DNA from: SXTU01 sp964496695
Lineage (GTDB): Bacteria > Verrucomicrobiota > Verrucomicrobiia > Limisphaerales > SXTU01
Direction of reading: 5' to 3'
Assembly (NCBI GenBank): GCA_964496695.1
Contig: CAZCBE010000001.1
Span: 186,001 to 250,000 of the forward strand
DNA: 64,000 nt
Of this stretch, positions 45,733 through 53,671 are shown piece after piece. The notes below the pieces were generated by a model. The model was not told the DNA's origin, made no database searches, and saw only the letters and a program-made list of their open reading frames with translations. Each line of letters starts with the position of its first letter. Position 1 is the stretch's first letter. Both the position numbers and the translations under genes were made by a program.

Positions 45733-45798
45733 GGAGCGCCGGCCTCCGACCCGGCGTGATCACCTCGGTCAGCACGCCGGGCCGGAGACCGGCGCTCC
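45733..45798. repeat. Inverted-repeat element, family E copy 2
   Basis: GGAGCGCCGGCCTCCGACCC faces GCCGGAGACCGGCGCTCC, with ends identical to the copy at 1668-1737. Confidence 0.75.
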
Positions 45799-45832
45799 GC
45801 TTTCAGACGAAGTGGAACCCCGTCGGCTCCGC

Positions 45833-47149
45833 TCAGTTCCCGGCCTTCACCAGCTTCCAGATCTTGCCGGAGTTGTTGCCCAGCGCGCCGGTCTGGTTGG
45901 TGAGCACGTAAAGTTCGCCGTCCTTGTCCTCGCCGAAGGCCCACACGTAGGCCCCGATGCCCTGGCCGGTGTGGGACTCGGGTTCGAGGTGGTCCAAGGT
46001 CCACTTGCCATCCGCGCCCTTGGCCGCCACGTAGAGGACGCCTTGCGGCAGGCCCATGTTCTTCGACCAGTCGGCGAAGACATACTTGCCGGTGAGCTGA
46101 GGCAGCGCCTTGCCGCGATAGACATAACCGCCGGTGACGCTGCGGCCTTTGCCGTCCTGCGGGAAACCCGCGAGGTTCCCATAGACGAGGATGGGGTCCA
46201 CGAACTTGGCGTTGCCGGGATCGAAGTAGGGCTTCTCCAGCGGGGTCAGTTCCTTCTTCGGGTTGAACCACTCGGCGCCCTCACGCAGGTTCCAGCCGTA
46301 GTTGCCGCCCTTGACGATGATGTTCACCTCTTCCCAGCGGCTCTGGCCGACCTCGACCTCGAACAACTCGCGGTTCCCGCCCCGGTCGAAGCTCATGCCC
46401 CACGGATTGCGGATGCCCCACGCGTAGATCTCCGGCAGGCCGCCGCCCTTGGCGAACGGATTGTCCATGGGGATGCCGTAGTTCTTGCCTGCGGCCGGCT
46501 TGTCCACGTCAATGCGCACGATCTTGCCCAGCAGCGTGTTGAGGTCCTGACCGTTGCCCCGCGGGCCGCGCGCCTTGTCCTTGTCGTCCTTGTTGATGTC
46601 GTTCTTGTGTCCGCCATCGCCGACCCCGAGGTAGAGGAAGCCGTCCGGGCCGAAGGCGATGCGCCCACCGTTGTGGTTGAAGTAGGGCTGGTCAATCTGG
46701 AGGACGATGCGCTCGGTGCTCAGGTCGCCGGTGTCGCCCTTGGCCGTGAACTCGGAGATGTTCATCGTGTGGTCCCAGGCCTCGGGGACGCCGGCGCGCT
46801 TCTCGGCGCTGTAGCAGACGTAAAACTTGTGGTTCACGGCAAACTTCGGGTGCAGCGCCAGGCCCAGCACGCCGCGTTCATCGAACTTGCCGAAATTGAT
46901 CTTCAGCTTCTTGGTGAAGTCGGCGAAGGGCTTGAGGTTTCCCTCGGGCGTCATCAGATGCACCGGCCCGACCTGCTCGGCGACGAGCATCCGCTTGCCG
47001 TCGAAGTCCGTGAGCACCGAGGGAGCCGTGAGGTTCGTGACGACGAGCTTGAGCGCGACACCGCTCTTGCCCTCGGCGGCAAGGGCAGCGAAGGAGGTGG
47101 CGGCGAGCGTGAAGACAGCGCACAGCCGGGCGAAGGAAAGTGCTTTCAT
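45833..47149 (-). CDS. PQQ-dependent sugar dehydrogenase-like protein (GSDH family)
   Basis: 438 residues from ATG 47149 with a Sec signal peptide (LCAVFTLAATSFAALAAE). Six-bladed propeller of the glucose/sorbosone dehydrogenase family: ERGVLGLALHPKF, NHNGGRIAFGPDGFLYLGVGDGG, AWGIRNPWGMSFD, NYGWNLREGAEW, SVTGGYVYRG. These include the His and Arg of the PQQ and Ca sites. Periplasmic; it oxidises a sugar and passes electrons on. The ORF upstream to 47236 overlaps an AATTTGG-type repeat. Confidence 0.92.
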   Translation of the reverse strand: MKALSFARLCAVFTLAATSFAALAAEGKSGVALKLVVTNLTAPSVLTDFDGKRMLVAEQVGPVHLMTPEGNLKPFADFTKKLKINFGKFDERGVLGLALHPKFAVNHKFYVCYSAEKRAGVPEAWDHTMNISEFTAKGDTGDLSTERIVLQIDQPYFNHNGGRIAFGPDGFLYLGVGDGGHKNDINKDDKDKARGPRGNGQDLNTLLGKIVRIDVDKPAAGKNYGIPMDNPFAKGGGLPEIYAWGIRNPWGMSFDRGGNRELFEVEVGQSRWEEVNIIVKGGNYGWNLREGAEWFNPKKELTPLEKPYFDPGNAKFVDPILVYGNLAGFPQDGKGRSVTGGYVYRGKALPQLTGKYVFADWSKNMGLPQGVLYVAAKGADGKWTLDHLEPESHTGQGIGAYVWAFGEDKDGELYVLTNQTGALGNNSGKIWKLVKAGN

Positions 47150-47457
47150 GCGCGGGAGTGTAGGGAGGCGCGAGGCGGTGACAAGCCGGGGATTCAAATT
47201 CCAAAATCCAAATCCCAAGCGCCAAAGAAGCTCCAAATTTCAACCTGCATTGGCTGGGGCGGTCAGGCGAGGGCGCATCTCAGTTTTTTGTCGGGGTGCC
47301 GACGCGGCCTGCAATCACCCCGGAGGGGTGTCATGTGAATAGCCGTGGGTGAAACCCACGGCTATTCACCTTGAAGCCCTCCGGGCTTCTCCACTCGGTC
47401 AGATGCGCCATTTGGAGTTTGGAGCTTTGCCAAAATCCCGGCCCAAAACCAGAGCTC
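47150..47457. other. Intergenic region with repeat and long perfect hairpin
   Basis: AATCCAAATCCC-type repeats at 47187-47240 and the opposite-strand version at 47410-47455 flank the 16-bp hairpin 47335-47369. No gene. Confidence 0.55.
47335..47369. repeat. Perfect 16-bp hairpin with GAA loop
   Basis: GTGAATAGCCGTGGGT (47335-47350) is the exact inverse of 47354-47369. It could act as a two-way terminator, but no T-run follows, and it looks like a mobile REP-type sequence. Confidence 0.8.
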
Positions 47458-48693
47458 CTACTTGAGCGCATCCTTCCCATCCGTGAGCCATTCCAGATTG
47501 AAGCGGGCGACGGTGAGCGAGCCGGTGCGGTAGATGTCCTTCCCGTCCGTGCTGCCGCGCTCGTAGAAGAGGAGAATCGTCCCATCCTTTGCCACCGCCA
47601 GGTCACTGTAGCCGCTGAAGCCCGGCTCGATGGTCTTGCTGACCGGCCACGTCTTGGCCTCGTCATAGCTCAGCTTCACCGAGACGTTCTTGCGGTCGCG
47701 GCCCTTGCCGGGCGCTTCCTTGCCATCGGCGCGGGAGAGGTTGTTGGGGTTGGAAAAGAGCAGGCGGTTCTTCGCGGGCGCTTCACTGAGGCGCACCATC
47801 GAGGCCATGCAGATGGGCTCCAAAAGCTCCTCGTGGAACTGCGGCTTGCTCCAGCCTGTCGCGCCGTCGCGGCTGGTGGTGAGCAGGCGGCGGTTCGCCT
47901 TGGACTCGCTGCGCATGTTCAGCAGCACGCGCTCGTCGGCGAGCTGCACGGCGCAGGTTTCGTTCGGGATGTTCCAGTCGCCCTCGTTCGGCCCGGCGAT
48001 CTCGCCGCGCGACCAGACGCGGCCGAGATCATCGCTGTAAATCACCGATGTGACCGAAGGCCGGTGCGCGTGACCGCCGGTGCCGAGCGAGAGCCACACC
48101 GGCACGACCAGCCGGCCCGTCTTCAACTGGATGCCGTGGCCGGGCCCGGTCGCGAGCACCTTCCACTCATACTCCGGGCGGAACTTGTCGAACGACGCAG
48201 TGATCTCCACCGGCGCGCTGAAGGTCACGCCGTCGTCATCCGTGCGGAGGTAGAAGCAGCGGGCGTATTCGAGGCAGAAGAGGAAATGCACCGCGCCGTT
48301 CGAGTCCGGGATCGCGACCGGGTTGTTGTAGGTGACCTCATCCGTGGTCGCGAGCTTCTGCGCGAGCGCCACGGGGTTCTTCGCCTTCGGCCCCGGCACA
48401 TGGGCGATATTCGTGCGCGCCCCCCACGTCTTGCCGCCGTCGGTCGAGCGGCGGAGAAGGATGTCAATCGTGCCCCAGTCGCCCCGGTCGCTCTTGCGCG
48501 CCTCGCAATAGGCCAGCACCGTCCCGCGCCGCGTGGTGACGATGCCGGGGATGCGATAGAGCGCGTAGCCCTCCTTGGCCGCCTCGAAGAGGTCCACCTT
48601 TTCAAGCAGCGGCGCGGCCGCGTGGGCCGGGCTGGTGAAGGCGCCCAGGGCAAGCGTGAGCAGGCAGAGGCAGAAGCGAGTCGGTCGGTTCAT
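47458..48693 (-). CDS. Secreted exo-alpha-sialidase family protein
   Basis: 411 residues with a Sec signal (LCLLTLALGAFTSPAHAA). The sialidase beta-propeller is shown by the YRIPG motif (Arg of the catalytic triad) and five Asp-box-like SxDxGxxW repeats (RRSTDGGKTW, TDDDGVTFS, YSDDLGRVW, TSRDGATGW, LSYDEAKTW). Such enzymes release sialic or related acids from glycans. The pairing with a GSDH-type dehydrogenase suggests a periplasmic glycan-use locus. Confidence 0.93.
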   Translation of the reverse strand: MNRPTRFCLCLLTLALGAFTSPAHAAAPLLEKVDLFEAAKEGYALYRIPGIVTTRRGTVLAYCEARKSDRGDWGTIDILLRRSTDGGKTWGARTNIAHVPGPKAKNPVALAQKLATTDEVTYNNPVAIPDSNGAVHFLFCLEYARCFYLRTDDDGVTFSAPVEITASFDKFRPEYEWKVLATGPGHGIQLKTGRLVVPVWLSLGTGGHAHRPSVTSVIYSDDLGRVWSRGEIAGPNEGDWNIPNETCAVQLADERVLLNMRSESKANRRLLTTSRDGATGWSKPQFHEELLEPICMASMVRLSEAPAKNRLLFSNPNNLSRADGKEAPGKGRDRKNVSVKLSYDEAKTWPVSKTIEPGFSGYSDLAVAKDGTILLFYERGSTDGKDIYRTGSLTVARFNLEWLTDGKDALK

Positions 48694-48800
48694 GAGGATG
48701 AGTTTGATTCGGGCACGATTTCAGACGACGGCGGAGGCGCGTGGGTTCAGCCGAGGATTGAAATGCCATGGAGCAGCCCATTGCAACTGCGCACGCCCCT

Positions 48801-49574
48801 TCACTGCGGCACCGAGGTGCGCGCCGCGAGCCAGTCGTAGTCCGCTCCGCCGGCGACATTGTAAGCCCCGATCAGCGTGTTGGGATCGGTCCACTTGTGA
48901 ATCTCCACATGGCCGTCCGCGAAGGAGAGGCCGCCGGCGCGATTGTGGTAGGTGGCGGGGGTGTTGACCATCACCTTGCTGGTGAGATAGGGCGCGCTGA
49001 TGTCCACCACGCCCATGCAGTCGTCAATCGTGCTGGGATTTTCATCCCAGAACAGCCACAGGTCGCTCGGGCGGAGCACGCTGTCGAGGCGCTGGAACCA
49101 GACGTGGGTGGCCGGGTTCACCCGGGGGCTGGACGGCGCGCCGCTGGCCAGGCCGCCGAAAAACATGTTCATCGAGAGGCTGCGGGCCCGGGGGACGCCG
49201 TTGGTCGTGGTCTTGTCAGCGGGGCACTTGAAGACGTTGGCGGCCTGGGCATAGCGGCCGAGCAGGGAGTTGAGCAGCAGCGTGGAATTCGTGGCCTCGG
49301 CGAGGGTGCGGAGGTCGCCGGCGGCCCACGTCTGGCCTGGGGTGGAGGTCGGAGCGTTATAGACGAGGCGGTTGTTGAAGTCCTCGGCGTAGAGGTGCCA
49401 GGCGAGCTGCATCTGCTTGAGGTTGCTCACGCAGACCGCGCCCTGGCCCTTCTGCTTGGCCTTGCCCAGCGCCGGCAGCAGCAGCCCCGCCAGAATGGCG
49501 ATGATGGCGATGACGACGAGCAATTCGATGAGGGTGAAGGCCGGCGGGGCCGGGCGGCGGGCAGAGCAGTTCAT
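48801..49574 (-). CDS. Prepilin-type N-terminal cleavage/methylation protein 3
   Basis: 257 residues from ATG 49574. APPAFTLIELLVVIAIIAILAGLLLPAL is a textbook prepilin start. GAVCVSNLKQMQLAWHLYAEDFNNRL, VFKCPADK and GGLSFADGHVEIHKW are the DUF1559-like body and late signature. The longer frame to 49769 lies over the regulator gene and is rejected. Confidence 0.92.
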   Translation of the reverse strand: MNCSARRPAPPAFTLIELLVVIAIIAILAGLLLPALGKAKQKGQGAVCVSNLKQMQLAWHLYAEDFNNRLVYNAPTSTPGQTWAAGDLRTLAEATNSTLLLNSLLGRYAQAANVFKCPADKTTTNGVPRARSLSMNMFFGGLASGAPSSPRVNPATHVWFQRLDSVLRPSDLWLFWDENPSTIDDCMGVVDISAPYLTSKVMVNTPATYHNRAGGLSFADGHVEIHKWTDPNTLIGAYNVAGGADYDWLAARTSVPQ

Positions 49575-49599
49575 GGCCGGTGTGGCAGATGGTTCGCCC

Positions 49600-50730
49600 T
49601 TACAGTGCCCCACCGGCGGCGGAGGACAAGGGGCGGGAACTTGTCTGTTTCCAAGACAAGTTGCCCAGCGTCTCGCCCGGGATGAACTCCGGCTCCAGCC
49701 GTTGATCCAGCGTGCGCACCACGTCGCCGCGCGCCAGGGCCAGCACCACCCGCGACAGGCTGCGCGCAAACCGCGTGGGCGGCAGCACGTAGCGCGCGAC
49801 CGATGGCACCACGAAGTCCAGGAACGGCTCGCTGTCCCGGGCGATGAGCGAGACCTCGCCGGGCACGGCGAGGCCGCTGCGCGCCAGCCACCCCAGCGCG
49901 GTCAGCACAAAGGCCGAGTTGGCCACCAGCACGGCGGTGGGCGGCGAGGGGGCGCGGAACTCCTGCGCCAGCACCCGCGTGATGCCCGCCACCGTGCTGT
50001 CATGCAGGGCTGCCCGGACACTGGCTCCGTCCACCCGGGCACAGGCGGCCTGCGCGCCTTCGAGGGTCTTCAAGTCCCCCGCAAAACCACCCTCCCGGGC
50101 TAGCACCAGCAATCGCCGGTGGTGGCGGCTGAGAAACTGCGCCGCGGCGTGCTGGCCGATGGCCTGATAATCCACATCCACTGAATGCACCTGCATCTCC
50201 GCGTGACGCGAGCCGGCCACCGCGCAGGGCAGCGCGCGGGCAGAGAACCAGCGCTGCATCGGCTCCGTGGAGAGATACAGCACCCACGCCGCAGGCCGGA
50301 GGTCGCGCGCGAGCCGTTCCAGCGCCGCCTCGGGACGCGCGGAGAAGCAGACCCGGCTCGTGTGAACTTCCAGATGGCAGCCCGTCTCGGCCAGGTGCTC
50401 GCGGAGGTCGTCCATCCAATACATGGCGAACGTTCCCAGCCGGTGCGGCGGCTCCGGCGTGAGCAGCACCACGCGACGGCTGGGCGGAGACGATTGGCCG
50501 CGCACGGCCCGTTTCAGCACCGCACGCCGCCGGCCCTGCGACGAACTCAGCCAGCCTTCCCGCGTGAGCACGGCCAGCGCGGCGCGCAGGGTGGTGCGGC
50601 TGATCTGCAACTGCTGGCACAGTTCCAGTTCCCCCGGCAGATGCTCCGGCCACGAGCCGCCGCGCAAGCCCGTGCGCAGGATGTCCACGGTCTGGCTGAC
50701 GAGCGACTTGCGTTGCAGCAGGCGGTGCAT
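49600..50730 (-). CDS. GntR-headed, LacI-type ligand-binding transcription regulator
   Basis: 376 residues. N-terminal winged helix of the GntR class (QTVDILRTGLRGGSWPEHLPGELELCQQLQISRTTLRAALAVLTREGWL, about 12-60), then a periplasmic-binding-protein-like domain (85-350: VVLLTPEPPH, VDVDYQAIGQHAAAQFLSRHH, AVLVANSAFVLTALGWL, GLAVPGEVSLIARD). This is the fused GntR/LacI type common in Verrucomicrobia for control of sugar-use genes. Likely target: the adjacent prepilin/sialidase region (inference). Confidence 0.88.
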   Translation of the reverse strand: MHRLLQRKSLVSQTVDILRTGLRGGSWPEHLPGELELCQQLQISRTTLRAALAVLTREGWLSSSQGRRRAVLKRAVRGQSSPPSRRVVLLTPEPPHRLGTFAMYWMDDLREHLAETGCHLEVHTSRVCFSARPEAALERLARDLRPAAWVLYLSTEPMQRWFSARALPCAVAGSRHAEMQVHSVDVDYQAIGQHAAAQFLSRHHRRLLVLAREGGFAGDLKTLEGAQAACARVDGASVRAALHDSTVAGITRVLAQEFRAPSPPTAVLVANSAFVLTALGWLARSGLAVPGEVSLIARDSEPFLDFVVPSVARYVLPPTRFARSLSRVVLALARGDVVRTLDQRLEPEFIPGETLGNLSWKQTSSRPLSSAAGGAL

Positions 50731-50791
50731 GGTGGACCGGCGGAGTCTGCGTCAAGCGCGGGGGAAGACAAACCGAGGGACCATCCCTCCT

Positions 50792-50872
50792 ACTCCTAAT
50801 CTTAATCCTAATCTTGCTCCTCGGATGGGAGCGTGAGGAGCGGGATTAAGATTAGGATTAAGATTAAGAGCA
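50792..50872. repeat. TAATCTTAATCC-type inverted repeat
   Basis: CTCCTAATCTTAATCCTAAT at 50793 faces ATTAGGATTAAGATTA near 50851-50867 across a GCTCCTCGGATGGGAGC hairpin. A shorter relative, GATTAGGATCAGGATTA, is at 56213-56229. Confidence 0.8.
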
Positions 50873-50889
50873 GAAGGGGTCTGCCACCC

Positions 50890-52002
50890 TCACTTCTTCT
50901 TCAGCGTCGTCAGATACTCCAGCAAATCCGCCAGCTCCTGCGCGGTGATCGCCTGCTGGAGGCCGGCGGGCATGATCGAGAGCTTGCTCTGCTGGCGGCG
51001 CGCGAGGTCCGCCTTCTTGAGCTTCGTCACCGCGCCGCCAACGGTCTTCACGGACACGTCCTCGCCCGTCTCGCTGACGATGAGGCCGAAGACTTCCTCG
51101 CCCGCCTTGGTCTCGACGGACCACGCCTCGAAGCCGAAGGAAATGCCGGCGCTGGGATCAAGAATGGATTCCAGCAGCGCGTCCTTGGGCAGCTTGCTCC
51201 CGATCTCGGAGAGCGCCGGGCCGAAGTCCACGCCCTGCCCGTTCACCACATGGCACTTCGCGCAGCCGACCGCTTCACGGGAGAAGATTTCCGCGCCGCG
51301 CTTGGCGTCGCCCTTCATCGCGAGCAGTTCGGCCACGGGCGGCAGCGCCTTGTCGCCCTGGCCCGGCGGCAGCGGCAGCAGCTTCGCGGCCTCGGCCTTC
51401 AGCTCCGGCCAGCGGACCGCGTTCAGCTCGGCGGCGGCGGTGAACTTGAGGTCGGCGGGGAGCTTGTCTTCGGCGGCGAGCTTGAGCAGCGCGATCGCGC
51501 CGTCCTGCGTGCGGGCCAGGGCCCGAACAGCCGGCTTGCGGAGGGCCACGTCGCGCTTCGTGTCTGGGACGAGCGGGAGCAGGAGCGCGGGAAGCTGCTT
51601 CGCCCCGGTGTTGCCGAGGGCCTCGATGAGCTTCGCGGCGGCGACCGGGTCCTTGCCGTTGAGCGCGGCGGAGAGCGCGGCGGTGTCGCCGCTGGCGAGC
51701 ACGAGCCGGAGCGCGGTGACGCCCGATTCGTCGGCGGGATTCTTCACGGCAACTTCGAGCAGGCCGGCATTCTGGTCCGCCAGCTTGAACTGCTCGACGA
51801 GCCGGACGAACTGCGGCGTGCCGCGCGTGGCGGCGAGCACCTTGCCGAGGGCTTCCTTCAGGCGCGGGTTGGCGTTGACCTGCTCGGGGCCGAGGCGGGT
51901 GAGCGCCTCGATCATGGTGTTGAGCTTGTCCGGTTCAATCGGCTGCGCGAAGGCGGCGGCGGCCACGGCCAGCAGGCAAAACGTCGTGCGAAGTTTCATC
52001 AT
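50890..52002 (-). CDS. c-type haem-binding protein, Planctomycete/Verrucomicrobium type
   Basis: 370 residues with a signal peptide (TTFCLLAVAAAAFA). The first 230 residues are helical, HEAT-like repeats. Then GAEIFSREAVGCAKCHVVNGQG gives one CxxCH haem site, followed by DFGPALSEIGSKL, DALLESILDPSAGISFGFEAW and SIMPAGLQQAITAQELADLLEYL, the full TIGR02603-type putative haem-binding pattern. Periplasmic electron carrier or sensor, function not established. Confidence 0.92.
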   Translation of the reverse strand: MMKLRTTFCLLAVAAAAFAQPIEPDKLNTMIEALTRLGPEQVNANPRLKEALGKVLAATRGTPQFVRLVEQFKLADQNAGLLEVAVKNPADESGVTALRLVLASGDTAALSAALNGKDPVAAAKLIEALGNTGAKQLPALLLPLVPDTKRDVALRKPAVRALARTQDGAIALLKLAAEDKLPADLKFTAAAELNAVRWPELKAEAAKLLPLPPGQGDKALPPVAELLAMKGDAKRGAEIFSREAVGCAKCHVVNGQGVDFGPALSEIGSKLPKDALLESILDPSAGISFGFEAWSVETKAGEEVFGLIVSETGEDVSVKTVGGAVTKLKKADLARRQQSKLSIMPAGLQQAITAQELADLLEYLTTLKKK

Positions 52003-52129
52003 CGTAGTGTCGGAAGATGCGATGAAATGGGCCGGGCTGGCGAGGGGAATGAAGCATCCGCCCCCCGCTCTGCTTTAAGCGCTCGGGGCCTCTCGCGGCT
52101 GCCCCTTCCGCCGCCAGACGTGGTCATGT

Positions 52130-53293
52130 TTATCTGGTCGCGGTGTCAGCCCGACGCGCCCAGCGGAGCTTGGCGGGGGAGGAGCGGGAGTTGTTGTGCC
52201 GTTCCTCGGGCGTGGGCCGGATGACTTCCTGGGCGATCGCTGAGTAAACACCGTCGCGCTCACCCGCTTCAAATGCCTTCTTCACCCGCCGGTCCTCGCC
52301 AGAGTGGAAGGTCAGGATGGCCACGCGTCCGCCGGGATTGAGGCACGCGGGCAGATGACGCAGCAGGGTGTCCAGCGCGGAGAACTCGTCGTTCACCGCG
52401 ATGCGCAACGCCTGGAACACGCGCCGCACCGTGAGGTCCGCCTCGTCCTTGCCCACGGGCACCGCCGCGCGGACGGCAGCGGCCAGTTCCCGGGTGGTGG
52501 CAAAGCTCTGGCGGGCCAGCACCCGCGCGAGTTCATGGGCGCGTGGTTCGTCGGCGTTCTCCATCAGCAAGGTCGCGAGCGCGTCCGGAGCAATCCGGGC
52601 CAGCAGCGCCGACGCGGACTGTCCGCGCTGCGGGTTCATGCGCATGTCGAGCGGCCCGTCGGACTTCGTGGAGAAGCCGCGTGTAGGGTCGTCGAGTTGC
52701 ATCGAAGACACGCCGAGGTCTGCGAGGATGCAGTCCGCCCCCGCCCGGTAGCAGCCGACGTGAGGAGGCTCCAATTGAGTTCCGTGTTCCGGGTTCTGCG
52801 TGCCGAGTTCAGAGTGAGCCTCCTCACGTCGGCTGCTACCGGTCCAGGTGGCCAGCGCCTGGGGCAGGCCGGCGAAGTTGCTGCGCACGGCGGTGAACAC
52901 CTCCGGACCGAAGCCTGCCTCGCGCAGACGCGCCTCCGTCTTGGGCAGTTCCACCGGGTCGGCATCCAGGCCGAGCAATCGCCCGCCGGGCTGGAGCCGC
53001 GCGAGCAGTTCGCGCGTGTGCCCGCCGTAGCCGAGCGTGCAATCCACCGCCACCTCGCCGGGCCGGGGCGCGAGCACCTCGAGAATCTCCGCCACCATGA
53101 TGGGCCGGTGCGTGCCCGCCGGCGTCTTGCCGGACGCGAGCACCTTCGCGACCGTCTCGGCATACCGCTGCGGGTCGCGCTCCTTGTATTTTTCCTCGAA
53201 CCGGCGCGGGTTCTTGCCTGAGTAACGCGGGCGGCGGCGGTGCGGCGGCACGGGTGCGGAATGGTCAGGCGATGGCAAAGCGGAGTCGGTCAC
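52130..53293 (-). CDS. rsmH: 16S rRNA (cytosine-1402-N4) methyltransferase RsmH
   Basis: 387 residues from GTG 53293 (TTG 53332 also possible; no ATG fits). S-adenosylmethionine-dependent methylation of C1402 in 16S rRNA. An N-terminal extension rich in Arg (HRRRPRYSGKNPRRFEEKY) comes before HRPIMVAEIL, then VDCTLGYGGHT (SAM site), LLGLDADP, ILADLGVSSMQLDDPTRGFS, PLDMRMNPQRG and ILTFHSGEDRRVKKAF. About 32 extra residues (near 152-184) between the Thr of ALATWT and ADCILADLG are encoded by a perfect palindromic repeat. No division genes follow in this window. Confidence 0.95.
   Translation of the reverse strand: MTDSALPSPDHSAPVPPHRRRPRYSGKNPRRFEEKYKERDPQRYAETVAKVLASGKTPAGTHRPIMVAEILEVLAPRPGEVAVDCTLGYGGHTRELLARLQPGGRLLGLDADPVELPKTEARLREAGFGPEVFTAVRSNFAGLPQALATWTGSSRREEAHSELGTQNPEHGTQLEPPHVGCYRAGADCILADLGVSSMQLDDPTRGFSTKSDGPLDMRMNPQRGQSASALLARIAPDALATLLMENADEPRAHELARVLARQSFATTRELAAAVRAAVPVGKDEADLTVRRVFQALRIAVNDEFSALDTLLRHLPACLNPGGRVAILTFHSGEDRRVKKAFEAGERDGVYSAIAQEVIRPTPEERHNNSRSSPAKLRWARRADTATR
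52746..52841. repeat. 96-bp palindromic element inserted in frame in rsmH
   Basis: Arms 52746-52771 and 52816-52841 are exact 26-bp inverse copies (core GTAGCAGCCGACGTGAGGAG). The 44-bp centre has an A/G-rich GAGTTCCGTGTTCCGGG text. Total length 96 is a multiple of three, and no stop codon occurs in the rsmH frame. Confidence 0.95.
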
Positions 53294-53332
53294 GTCGGTT
53301 GTGATTATGCTGGCAACGGGAACGGGGCGCAA

Positions 53333-53671
53333 TGAAGGCGCGGCTGGCTTCCACCTGCGACGCCTATGGAGTGCGGTGACTGGTCACCGCTTTCCGCAGG
53401 CGACTTGTCGCCGTCGGCAAGCCGGAGCGCGCCTGCGCCCGGCGGCCCGCAGCGCTCGCGCGAGCGCGAATGCCGCCTGACAATCCATCCGCAGCGCCCT
53501 CGACGGCGACGAGTCGCCTGCGGAAAGCGGCGAGAAGTCGCCGCACTCCATAGCGGTGCTCCGGACGGGCTTGGGGCGTTGAAAACCTGCCCCTTCGCAG
53601 TGCTTCCCGCTGATTCGTTGCGTCTCGGTGGTCATTTCGGTTTGCAGCCGCGCGCGCGTCTCCGTGTTGCC
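53333..53671. other. Intergenic region with family A repeat
   Basis: 339 bp, no gene. Almost filled by the family A element 53365-53553. Confidence 0.6.
53365..53553. repeat. Paired palindromic repeat, family A copy
   Basis: Left arm (53365-53416) has GGTGACTGGTCACC; right arm (53499-53553) has the GGCGA/TCGCC version. So here the two hairpin versions are swapped relative to the copies at 8714 and 18660. Confidence 0.88.

Noticed and set aside
44948..47338. 796-codon plus-strand frame
   Set aside because: Antisense to the acyltransferase-like and dehydrogenase genes, with no start context or motifs.
47335..47369. Rho-independent terminator for the sialidase or dehydrogenase gene
   Set aside because: No T-run on either strand; it lies upstream of one gene and downstream of the other but fits a mobile repeat better.
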